DNA from: Rachycentron canadum
Taxonomy: Eukaryota > Chordata > Actinopteri > Carangiformes > Rachycentridae
Direction: 5' to 3'
Length of the DNA: 64,000 bases
Assembly: GCA_038496675.1 (NCBI GenBank)
Contig: CM076656.1
Span: 24,574,584-24,638,583, forward strand
Shown here: positions 23,503 to 34,705 of the stretch, one piece after another
How positions within the stretch are numbered: the first letter of the stretch is position 1
How the letters are laid out: every line of letters begins with the position of its first letter
Translations under genes and position numbers: made by a program
The notes under the pieces: generated by a model
Told to the model about the DNA's origin: nothing
The model's database searches: none
Seen by the model: the letters and a program-made list of their open reading frames with translations, nothing else

Positions 23503-25124
23503 GGAAGAGAAGAACAGTCAGAGAGGGAGGAAGACTTGAAAAGACAAGCACAGAAAAACAGAAGGACAGATGAGGGGATAAAAGAAAAGCGAGGAGGGGC
23601 CAGCACGGATGATTAATTTCAGAAAGTGCCTGAAGCCGCGGTCTACCCACCCCGGTCGCTGCTTTGTAGCAGATTTGCCGTGTGCCCCCCACCAACCCCC
23701 CAGTCCTATTTGTGTAATTCAATTAGTGTGCTCCAGTGGCCCTTGATTGATTTGTTTAGGCGATCAACAAAATGGCTGGCCAAGTCTCACTCTTTCTTTC
23801 CCTCCCTCCTGCTCCACTCGGGCACGCTGTTCTTTTCATCATTTTATCTCTTGTTTTCAGCTCATGTCTCTCATTTGTCCCTCATTTCTCATCTCCGTCC
23901 CGTCGTTTTCCCTCCATCCTCTCATCCCAACACCTCTCACTAAAGCTCTACTACAGAGTAATTAAATGTCTAAATTAGCACCTTGCTGTATAAGTGGATA
24001 CACATGAAAAATAATAACCTTTCCAGTGCATGAGCTGAACTCACTGCAGAGCACAGAGTGCAGTCCCTACAGTGTGTCAACACACTTACTAGCATGATTC
24101 ATGAGGAAGTGTCGCCCTATGAAAACACCACTAAAGACAGAGATGCATTGTGCCATTGAGAGGCTACATCTGTGCTGGCTGCAAAACAGCAGCAAGCAAA
24201 TTGGAAGTAACGTGTTTCACACTGCATTTGTATTCTCACGCCTCATGTATCAATATCAAAAGCCCAGTGGAATCACACCTCACCGGCTGGTGCTTCATAC
24301 AGCCTAACCACAGGTCTCCAGTTGTCGTCGTTATAGTTGAATATCAGTTCAAACACCTTTTGCGACTACGGAGGGCGACACCGTGTGGTGTGTACGCGGT
24401 GTACAGATTTCAGTTGTGAACCTTCAGATCTGATAATCCCACAAATAAGAAGACAGATCGTGTGACCACTGTGCAAGTCCGGACGTGTAGTTATCTCTCT
24501 GTCTCTCTCCCTGGCTGTCACTCGCACACGCTCTGTCACCACCCCAAGGTCATTATGCTGTGATCGCACCAGCATGGGGTCCCATGTGTGATGCCATTGT
24601 TGTCAGCGCCCATCTGGTGGCTTGTAACGCTCCCATGAAATCAGTAATGAAGCAGGTAGGGAGCCGAGCTACCTTTATACCTATCGCTTACCTCTAGGCC
24701 AACACCTGGGTGGCTTTGTGTGGAAGCAGAATGAATGCAGACTATACATTTGTGATGTAGAGTGACTCAGCACAGAGGCAGAAATGTCTCACCTGAAGCT
24801 AAAAAAAAAAGCTCATTTTTCTGGAGAGGAAGAGTCAGCTTCAAGTTAATGAAAGTTTCCATTATTGTGAACATGAACCTATGAAAACAAACTGTTTCCT
24901 AATGTTTCCTTCTCAGACGCCTCTCTCCGGCTCAGTTTGTTTTTCTCTCCACATAAGAGCCGTGCACTCCTGATAGTGAGTCAGTGTTGGCATGTGGTGA
25001 AGTGGTGGAGAGAAATCGCCTTTTTTAGGCCGCTTATCTCATTATGCAAATTCAGAGTTCATAAGTCATGCCTGCTTTTGTGCGCCAGAATATGATTTAT
25101 GAGACCTATTCATTCAAACAAAGG

Positions 25125-25126
<2 letters not shown>

Positions 25127-25165
<39 letters not shown>

Positions 25166-25177
25166 GGGGGGGGGGGG
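25127..25177. repeat. (GT)n followed by G-run
   Basis: GT units run to about 25163, followed by about 14 G. Confidence 0.97.
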
Positions 25178-26440
25178 CTGGGTTTGAATGTATGGTGTGT
25201 GAAATGGTTGAGGGTGGAGGACCTTAACCTTAATGTAGGGGCTCTATTGTCAAAGGGGGTCAAATCCTTTGCTGTACCAAACTGTAATGTTGAACTCATA
25301 ATGCATTCATTCCATCCCCCTGAATATGGGGATTGATATTTGGAAAACTGAGATATTCACTTACCTGCTCAGCCTGTTGAACAAAAACATTTTGCAACAA
25401 ACACAGAGTCACACTAAATCAACTGGGAGAAAACGCTTCAGCAACAAAGCCTGGTGGATAATTACAAGTGAAGGTTAAATTGTCTGGGGAAATGAAAAAA
25501 GAAAAATGAGAGGAAGAATTATTTTAACAAAGCTTTGGTATAATTCATTTGAGTCACGCTCCATTGTCATTCTTGTCTCACCTTGATATCCTCCTGTTCA
25601 TCCCCTGCCATTCTAAAAATGTTTGGACAAATTGCCCCTTGCACCCACCAGCCTCCCCAGTTTTACCTCCATAAGTTGCTGTGCTGCAGAGTCACAGGGT
25701 GGTAGGGAATTAAATCATGTGTAATTGATGCCCACTTTTTCCCTGACATACTGCGAGTGTCTCCAGCGAGCAGCCATGAAAGTGAGGAGGTGCATTAACT
25801 TGCGCAGCGTGGCCATCGCTCTGATGGTGCACGGGAAGATGAGGAGGATATCAAAGTGGAGAATGAGAGGGAAGAGAAGACAGAGGGTCGCTGAGATTGT
25901 GTCGATCAGTTTACAATATTCAATACACTGACCTTATGTAGAAATGAGGTCACCACCACCTCCTACTCTCAACGTCCCATCACAAACCCTCCACCCTCAA
26001 ACCCCATGTCCATGTCCAAACAACATAAATGTCAGAGGCACAAACTGCCCCCTCCCTCCTTCCCTCCCTCCCTTCATTTCAACCCTCCTAATCCTGCTGT
26101 ATCAGAACCAGTCGGCAACAAAACTGGAATCAATGGGCGGTTTTCTGACACAGATGACGTGGAGGAGATTGTGGGACGGCACAAACACCGAACACCCACA
26201 GAGGTGGAAGAACTGCACATTAATGGTGACATGGGAGCGTAAGACATATACGTTCACAAACAGAGAGCGCAGAACACAAACACAGATGAAATATAGGTTT
26301 GTCATTTTTAAAAAGGCCACTTGATGTTCCTCATATTGAGTCAGTTGGGTGGAGTTAGGGAGGAGCGGTTATGTCTGGTTATGTGTCAGTTTAATTTTTT
26401 TTTTCTTTTCTTTTTTAATTGTGATGGTTAAACGTCTTAC

Positions 26441-26458
26441 CTCGAATCGGGGTACCCT
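26441..26458 (-). CDS. ptprs: ptprs microexon meA, 18-nt part
   Basis: This is an 18-nt exon, AGGGTACCCCGATTCGAG, between acceptor tctcctccag and donor |gtaaga. It reads E-G-T-P-I-R when joined in phase 1 and leaves one G that starts the Gly of GALQIE. It corresponds to the six-residue part of meA that vertebrate PTPRD and PTPRS splice independently of the three-residue part. It can be skipped without a frameshift. The second position is Gly where I recall Ser in mammalian PTPRS; PTPRD has Gly there. It is 4.9 kb from the 9-nt exon and 7.6 kb from the next Ig2 exon. Confidence 0.9.
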
Positions 26459-29400
26459 CTGGAGGAGACACAAAAACGAAGACAACATCAGTTTAGTTCA
26501 AGGTTAATGTTAGTAATAGTTAGAGGAGTTATTTGGGTTGGAAGGTGGATCACTGGAACTAGATTATCAAACCATTTGGTAATCTCTTAGGGATTTTTTC
26601 ATTAAGAAAAATAAAATAAAACAATACCTCTCATTGCTGGTATCACAAAGGAAAAGGGAGGTTTACATGGCTGGCACACTCCACTGCCTTATTGCACTTG
26701 CCTTAGACTTAAAAAAGGGGAAACAAAATGCTTCATCTGCAGAGCTGAAGAAGCTTGAGGCCTTGATGTGCATTTTATCTGGGCTGCACTTTAGGATGAT
26801 AAGACTGAGTGTGAGAGGTCTGACCTTAGGTTGACTTGGATCGCTCCAGTGGCATAAGCCTTTTCCCGGCCAATTGACCTTGAATAAGAGGTCAGTAAAA
26901 CAGCTAGGCCGTCACTATTCTCCACTGGGTATCTGCATTAGTATGGAACAAACTTGCTGAGGGAGGAATGGGGTCTCCGCTGAACGAGAATTTCAGTCCG
27001 TACCCTGAGGCAGCTGTGAGTTAAACCAAGCACATTGAAGTTCTTATTTATCCTACGAGTCGTAAACCTGCTTAACTGTGACAGATAGACCCTTCACCTC
27101 AAGCTTCATCCCTCCTTCTCAGTCTCCTGTTGTTCCCTTGTTTCTTTGTATGTTTCTCTATTCCTTGTTTATTGTGTCTGTATTGTGTTACATGCCTGAC
27201 TACAAGCCAAATGTCCCATTAGGGCCAATAAAATATTGATCTTATCCAGTAGGTGGCTGCTGGGCTTTTTAAACGTGGCCCAAGTTGTTGCTGCAATGTA
27301 AAATGAATCCCTTATAGGCAGATCTTAGGGTGCGAGTAGGAGAGCAAGCTTAACTTCAACCCCTTCTCTGCTGAGCATTCAACTATACTTGTGCTCTTGG
27401 CTTTTTTTTCTTCTCTCATTGTTTTCCAGCAGTTTTCTTTTGTTACTTTATCTGTTCCCCTATTCCTCTCTCTCCTGCTTTCTGAATTTTTGACTGTCTC
27501 AGTCTTTCTCATAGTTCCTCACTCTTGCCTCTCTTGTAGTCTCCCTCTTGAAATCTAAGAATGACTCATGGCAGCCACATGCCCTTGGCCATCCCCTGAG
27601 AGTGCCAGCAGGGCGGCGCCAACCCCAGAGAGGTGCCCTACTTAGCATAGACAGCCTGCAGGCACAGAGCTGCAGGTCAATGGTATGCACTTCACATTGA
27701 GCCTAACGTTACAGCCCTGGCCCCTGTGTATGTATGTGTGTGCAAGCACTCATGCAAACTGCTAAAGCAACAAAACAAAACAACAGTTGAAAAAAATTGA
27801 ATTAAATCAGGAGGACCTGGTGTTTAAGATGTAAAATGGTGCCAGCAATTTCCAGCACAGTGAGTGTGGGTGGCTCGGTAGTTGGGATTAAATTTTCAAT
27901 GTCTTCTAGTCCGATTGTTGTTGCAGCTCTGCACAAGGAGACATCCTTTGTGATACCAGCAGGCAGGAGGCAATCACGGAGTTTGAAGTTCTGCCTGGTT
28001 TACAATGCACCAAGGTGGGTTAATTTCCTTCTGTTTACGGTTGCTGTGCTGGAGAGTGCAGTTCGAACAAGCGTCAACAAGCACAGGAAATGTTCATATG
28101 TTTAAATTGTATATTTGTTGACATCACCAATGCAGTAAATGGATCCTCAGTTTATTGCTAGAAATGTGAACATCGTGTGATTAAAGAGGAAAATCAAGGT
28201 CTACATATTTCATATGAAACATTTCAGGAAGATATCGAATCAATTTCTTATTTTCAAGCTTTCCGTAGTTTATGAACCCACCCAAAAGAATATTATCATT
28301 TAGTATCCTTAAACAGTGCTCTATGTGCCTTCACTTACCTCAGTGGTAGTTTGGAGTCATTGAAAAACCAGGCAAAACAACCGTGACATTTTAATCATTT
28401 CTGCAATGATTTTGGAGACCACATAATCATAGGTAATCACAAGACAAAAGACAACAGGGCTCTGGGAGGGTTACGTTGTTATAGAGTTAGAGTTTGATTA
28501 GAGGCTGCAGGAAGCTGATTTATTCTGCTTTAGCTGAGATGGATTTTAGTCGGGGGTTGAGAGAGGTTACTAGTTAAAGGTTAGGTGAGGTTAAGGACAA
28601 CGTTAGGTTAAGGTTAGGGTTAGGTTAAGGTTAATAAAGCAGGTTGGTAGAGGGAAAGGCCATCGTGTGGCCCTTATAAAGTACTGAGTGAAAAAAGAGA
28701 GACTCAAAAAGGAGGATGAGGGGTAATAGAGGTGGTTCAGTTCAAAGTTACAAATTAGAAAGAAATGGGGTAATAGGTCATTGGAACTTGTGATTTTTAA
28801 TAACAAAGCAGCATAAGATAATATACCTTAGATAAACCTTAGCCAAGGATCTGATCAGAGGGGCTGGGTCCACAGCAGCCAGCCAGTATTCAATTACAAT
28901 CGCAAATCCACCTGTGTTACAGACATGCTACCTAATGGCCATAAGCTCCCCTCCTAAGCTCTGGTCAGCCAGACGTTGATCAGCTTAGGGTGACAATAAC
29001 CGAAATATACCACAGACTCCCTCGCATTATCAATGCAGCCTTATCTGCCTCACAGAACATCCCAGCTGTTTTGTTTAACGACACTATGAATATATTAAAA
29101 ATATTATTGAAGGATGTAGTCTGACTAGAGGCAATCTGGCCAGAGATGTTGCACATCTGCGCGTGAGGTGGACAGTGTCGCGTGACTGGCCGAGTGACAA
29201 GGTCTGACCATACTCCAGAGGGCGTCTGGCTGACCTTCTCATCACCACAGAAACCCGTCTGGGATCCTGGTGGGGTCACAGCAGGTCTCAAAGGAAAACT
29301 TGGCTGTTGTGACCACATCTGCAGAGGTCTTGGCCACTCCCTGCAGAGCAGCTCTGATGCCAACAAATGCAAGCGTTGCCTTGACTGGAATGTGCGTAAA

Positions 29401-31351
29401 TCCTTATGAGTGAGGGAGCCATCCAGTATCAGGTCATGATTTTAAACATTTACATAAAAATGGACCTTGATCTCAATGGATACGTGCTCCTCACCATCCT
29501 CTTGCTGTCTCCTTGGCCTCTGGTTAATCTGTTCTGGCTGACAAGGCCAGCAAAGGCCCGGGGTCTGCAGCCACAGGGACTTGGGGAGAAATGTCAGGCT
29601 CCCTCCACACCTCTAGAGGAGCTCCTCAGGGGACCCTGACGCAAATATCACTGCCCCACCAGCGCAGCATGGTCTGGCACATAAGGAGGCAGTCAGCCAG
29701 CTAGTCAGCTATCTAGTGCCCCCCCACCTATTTATGGGAGAAGACCCATCAGTCTCACAGTTACCCCCTGAGGCTTAAGAGAGAGCCTGAAGCAAAAGAG
29801 CAACCAGGTAGCCCCTAGAAATTGTCAAAACCAATCTGATCAACTGAAGAATTTGAAAAACTACCCATTAAACTGCCTCAAGAACTTCTACCTTTGTTCT
29901 GTTTTTGGGAGTACATTTATCTATGGGGGTTAAAAAAGAACAAATATTAAAACCTTGAGTCCCAAAATGGCTGCTCGAAGCGCGGAGGACATGTGAAGAT
30001 GGCAGCCTAAGGGGCTTGAGAGTGCAGGCCTCTTTCTCATCAGCATAAATCCTGCCTGGCTGCTGAATGAGCTTTCCAGCAGGAGGACTTTGGAAAAAAA
30101 AGAAAAGCCCCCAAAGCTTACATTACCTTATGAGAGTCTTGGTATTGAAACAAGGGAAAGTAATTTCCTTTTCTACCCTCCTATATACACACATAGTTTG
30201 AACTGTAAGTAAAACATACCCAGCTTAAAGTGGCTGGGTATATTTTTGCAAGAAGTTCAAAAAGTCAGAAGGCGTACGAAATGTGGCCAAATGTAACTAT
30301 CACTTGAGCCCTCGCCCTGTAGTACGGGCAATAGAGCCTTAGCCAGAGATCTGTAAGCCAGTGGGGATGTGGGCCAATTTAGTGAGAGAAGGAAATGTTC
30401 TCCTGAGAAAATATGAGGGTCGACCCAGCCAAGTGTGGGATTGGAGGGTTCAGCCATACAGTGGTCCTGCAGAGGCCTTCACCTGGAAAGAACCCAAGAT
30501 TCTTTCAGACCCTATCAGTACTTGCTGCACTTTCCAAAAGTAATTTTGGACATCGAGGTTGTTATTGTTAAAAGTTAGGTTGAAGCGTTAACATCTGAGT
30601 ATTTTTGAAAAATGCCTGTTATGTATATTGCTGGGACAAACTGTTTGCAACAAATCTCACCAAGAGGCCTGAAATACTCTGGGCTATGACTGCACAGGGA
30701 TAATTGTCTTGGTTTCAAACAGAGTCCAATTATTTCCTCAAAGCCTGCTGTCTCACAACACAGCAGAGGCAAGGAACTAGATGTGACAGGGGGCATCGGC
30801 AGTGTGAAATCTGAATAATATGGCCAGGGAAAAGTAAATAAGGCAACAGCTCCTTCCAAGGTACTTAAAATCCCAAACAGTCCAGTAAACCTGCTAAAAT
30901 ACAGCAGAACAAGGTGGATGAACTGGGCAGTTCTTAAATCTTACCAGCAGCGTTAATGTGAAGGAGGATGTTGTCTCAAACAACCTGCTCAGCAAGTCTC
31001 GTCTGTATAAATAAAAAGCCGTGCTGCTTAAAGGTGGACAATGGTGCCTAACCACCCCCCAACTCGACTCGTGGTGCTGCTTGTCCTTGATTTGCCTTTC
31101 TGTTATAAGTTCCAGTTTGTGTGTGTGTGTGTGTGGGGGGTGAAGATAAAGTTGGCATAAGAAGGAGGGAGGAGGGCGAGACAAAAGTAAAAAGTTAAAG
31201 GATAAATAGAAACAGAATATAAATAACAAGTGACAAAAGAGGAGGTGATTAAGGGAAGAGCAGGGGATGCATGCATTTTGGAAAGTAGTTAAAATGTGCC
31301 ATCTGCTTCAAGGAGAGTGGGTGGGTTTGCTGGGCTTTGGAAGACACTTAC
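26459..31351 (-). other. ptprs: ptprs intron between the two meA microexons
   Basis: A 4.9-kb intron separating the 9-nt and 18-nt microexons. It contains a TTAGG-like array at 28568-28633 and no recognised gene. Confidence 0.75.
28568..28633 (+). repeat. degenerate TTAGG-type array
   Basis: Repeated GGTTAGG and GGTTAAGG units in a 66-nt stretch, including one exact GTTAGGGTTAGG. It resembles interstitial telomere-like DNA but is imperfect. Confidence 0.8.
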
Positions 31352-31360
31352 CAAAGGTTT
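31352..31360 (-). CDS. ptprs: ptprs microexon meA, 9-nt part
   Basis: This is a 9-nt exon, AAACCTTTG, with flanks tcattttcag| and |gtaagt, a consensus donor. Joined in phase 1 to the Ig2 exon it gives E-T-F (the G from upstream plus AA, then ACC TTT), with a final G starting the next codon. With the following 18-nt exon it builds the nine-residue meA insert ETFEGTPIR. The PTPRS insert I recall is ETFESTPIR; PTPRD has ESIGGTPIR. meA lies in Ig2. In the family its inclusion alters binding to postsynaptic partners such as IL1RAPL1, IL1RAcP and Slitrks. The upstream polypyrimidine tract is long (31361-31395). Confidence 0.9.
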
Positions 31361-33866
31361 CTGAAAATGACAAAATGAAAAGAAAATAAATAGAAAGAAA
31401 AGGGGGAAGAACAACATAGTTCATTTTAGGTTGAGGCTGAAAGTGATGGCCACCCAAGAATTAAAGGAACTACAGTTTAGCTGGGTCTTGTGTATTATAG
31501 CAGCTGTCATCGCCGTGACAGATCACAGGAGGTGAAGTCTCAAACACTGAAGTTCTACTTACAATTTAAAAAATCTAATTAGAGGCATTTTTTTGTTTGG
31601 AAAAATTAAATGAACCCATTTTGGTGTCAACTGTAGAACGCCACAGATTTTGTCCTATTTATCAATTGTATATTATCGATTGGTTTGTTTCCTGAAACTT
31701 GTGTTATGATCAAATGAGCCAAATCCAAATGACACGTGTTGAAGACTCCACGATGTGCACACATCAGAGTTTCAGACACGGATACAGACAAAAACACACA
31801 CACTTAGAGAGAGAAAGACACAGAACAGCAGACTTTTCATTTAGACAGGACACACAAAGATGACTGAAGAGATCGTGAAACAGAGAAAGACAGATGATGC
31901 AGAGGTTAGAAAACAGGCAGAAGCTCTTCGTTCAACACCAACAGAGAAAAACTCAAAACTCACGTAGTCATGTTGATAACAAGTTGATTTAAAGTGTACC
32001 AGATACACAATGGTCTGGTAGAATATGGTAACACCCTATTTGGTAACACAAACACATTTCTTTAATGTATATTTATAAGCCTTCATCAGTTTTGAATATT
32101 TACTTAATCTTTTATGGATGAGTTACTTACTATATACTTTAGATATTATCTTCTTAAGCTGCATGATACCACAATATAATCCTAAAGCTGCTGTTGCTAC
32201 ATACAAGTGGATGGACACCTGATATCATGATGGTATCTGTGAAGAGGCATCTCAGATGTTTATCTACGTGACCAGATAAAGTGATGACTCTAATGATAAA
32301 GTGAACTTGACAATGTTATTCAGTATTTCAATATTTCTCAGAGACCCGTAATGTAAAACACCTCGGCTCGGTGTCAGACTGTCTGATATTATTATTATTA
32401 TTATTAGGAGTATATCAAGGCTATACTGTATTGTGCCATTATTAGAAATCTTTTTATGTCACATGTTTCCTGACTGGCTCAAGGTTCCCTGTTCTAAATG
32501 TGTCTTTGAATTAAATCAACTTTAGTTTCTTTTGTTTCTACAAGAAAAAAAAGACATGGGGCCTATTTTGAGGTTAAATGACTAAATTATTTCAGAGAAG
32601 GCTGGCTGTGCAAGATATGACCGAAAGGCTGAAAATATTAATGTTGGAGCTCTCTTCCTACGAGTCCCTTGTGGAGGATCTTTGTCCTCGAAGTGAAATC
32701 AAAAGCAGTGGCTGACAGCCTTCACCAAAGCAACTCAGGACAACCTGACATGCACAGACGAGACTCCCGGGCCACAACAAACCAAAAAACACAGTTCACA
32801 GTAAGTTGTACAACATCATCCTGCTGAGAGCAAACACTTGCATGTTTTGATGGAAAGGTTTTGGTTGAGAAAATTTAAAATTCAAACTGGAGAGCATCAA
32901 TAAATGAAACATCTAAAATTAAAAGCATCTTAGGACTGTGTGCTCGTTGTATTTGGTAAGGCATGAATAATGACATGACGCATTGATTACTTTGAGTGTA
33001 CAGCTCATGAGGGCCACAACTGGGGCAGGAACTCAATGGCCACATAGTCTTTATTTAGTGGCGTCTACCCTGATTTACGTTTGCAGCAACAAATCAAATA
33101 GGAGTCATTGGATTTTTCAAATGGTGACAAATCATCGACCTAAAATATCTACCCCTTATTGCCCGGGGCCACTCCAGGGCCTGCACTTAATTAGCTATAT
33201 AATTAGACTTTGCTTTACTGGGCCTCTCAGTGGGGTTTAATCAATGGGAACAAGACAACACATCCACCACTGAGTTGTGTCAGTAGAAAACGGACTTTGC
33301 TCTCATCGTCGACTATGACACACTTCTGGGATGCTGTGAATCATTTGCCCTCATTTAGTAATGTTACACTCTTAAGTGTAATTTGTTAACTTCAACACAT
33401 CTTGTGGATAATAATCTGTGTTTTTATATATATATAACACCAATGTATGTAATCAATACATAGCTTGACTTTATATGATTTTCCTCTTGTGTTGCAGTTC
33501 AGAATGTGAAATTTGCTTTGCCCTCATTATTTGACTTTTATGTAATTGTCTGAATTCATGTTGAATCTGTACTTCGTTTTATTTTCACATCGTTAATTCA
33601 ACATCAGGATTGCGAGCTCCTTTATGGGCCGAATAAATTCTCAGATCTGATGGTCAAATGCTGTCGCACTGTCATGAACCTAAAATGAAACCCACAGAGA
33701 AGATATGAATCTGCTGAAAAGCTCAGTGATGAGATCTGGGGAAAGGAAAGCACAGCTGCGAATCACAAAAAATCAATTTCATCTGTTGTTAGAAACATCC
33801 TGGCGAATCAGACAAGTGCTGATGTTAGCGCGAAGGGAAAAATATGCGTTTTTCAGATTTTCCTAC
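31361..33866 (-). other. ptprs: ptprs intron between Ig2 first half and meA (9 nt)
   Basis: A 2.5-kb intron with a short TTA repeat at 32388-32406. Nothing gene-like was seen. It is poor in long open frames. Confidence 0.8.
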
Positions 33867-34055
33867 CTGAGCGTAGCTGTTTGATTCGCCCGTTACTTGC
33901 ACTGGGGTCAATTGGCAGGAAGTCTTTGTACCAGGTGATCTCTGGGTCAGGGTTACCGCTCGCTGCACAGAGCATGGTGGCTGTTCGAGTGCGCTCCACC
34001 ACTTTCAACTGAGGGCCCATGTCAATGTTAGGGAAGCCCAGTGGGAGTAGGTCCT
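33867..34055 (-). CDS. ptprs: ptprs exon: Ig2 domain, first half
   Basis: This 189-nt exon encodes about residues 97-159, beginning EDLLPLGFPNIDMGPQLKVV. It continues through the first Ig2 cysteine (ATMLCAASGNPDPEITWYKD) and ends GRIKQLRS. This block is almost invariant among LAR-family receptors. The acceptor is tgttcacag and the donor is CTCAG|gtagga. Both junctions are phase 1. The final G combines with AA of microexon meA to give Glu. If meA is skipped, it combines with GT of the next Ig2 exon to give Gly, so RS-G-ALQIE stays in frame. Confidence 0.95.
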
Positions 34056-34674
34056 CTGTGAACAGAACAGGACACATGAACAAACACTTATGACACAAAA
34101 AAGTTCCCATTCGTAGAAGTTACTTAGTTTTGCATAAATTCCCACTGAGAGACACAGCACAATTATGATTTCAATAAGACACAACCAAGAATTGCACTGC
34201 GACAATGTGTTTGACAAATCTGCCAATCTTGCCAATATCTTTCTGACACACTCATCAGGAAGCAGATTTCTGGAAGTGAATTTCTTTGCTGTCACATGTG
34301 GGACTTAGTGTGATGTAGGTGTAACTATGTGACTTCTGTCCTGAGTAGGTGTGTTAGAAAAAAAACATAACACTGTAGAACACAAATTCCCTGTGCCTGC
34401 GTTTCTGAAATGAAATGTGGATTGTACATTTGAAAAACAGCTATATTTAATTATAAAATTAATATGAATATTTAGAAAAAGAGAAATTTTAATAGTGGAC
34501 CATTAAAGTAAAATATGTAATAAATCTATGAAAAAATAAGTGGTTGCGCTAATGTTGTATGACGTGTAATGATGCGTGTTTTAAGTCATTTTCCATAAAT
34601 TAATACGTGGCTTAATACATTGGGATAGCATCTACGTTACAGGGAATATCTCATTTCACAAAGTGTCAAATTAC

Positions 34675-34703
<29 letters not shown>
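34675..34703. repeat. poly(A) run, 29 nt
   Basis: Uninterrupted A on the plus strand. Similar runs lie at 701-727, 11751-11771 and 51049-51078; a T run lies at 46399-46426. No retrotransposon body is evident next to them. Confidence 0.97.

Positions 34704-34705
<2 letters not shown>

Larger units (their letters stand above)
18814..26440 (-). other. ptprs: ptprs intron between meA (18 nt) and Ig2 second half
   Basis: A 7.6-kb intron. It contains GA-rich tracts (21030-21160, 23470-23600), a GT plus G-run at 25127-25177 and a possible conserved element with an octamer motif near 25044. An unexplained exon-like open segment lies at 22786-23040 (see findings). No family exon was recognised. Confidence 0.75.

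Noticed and set aside
26006..26242. Plus-strand frame with an acidic stretch (DTDDVEEIVGRHKHRT)
   Set aside because: It looks protein-like over a short span but has no start context, no known match and proline-rich low-complexity sequence upstream.
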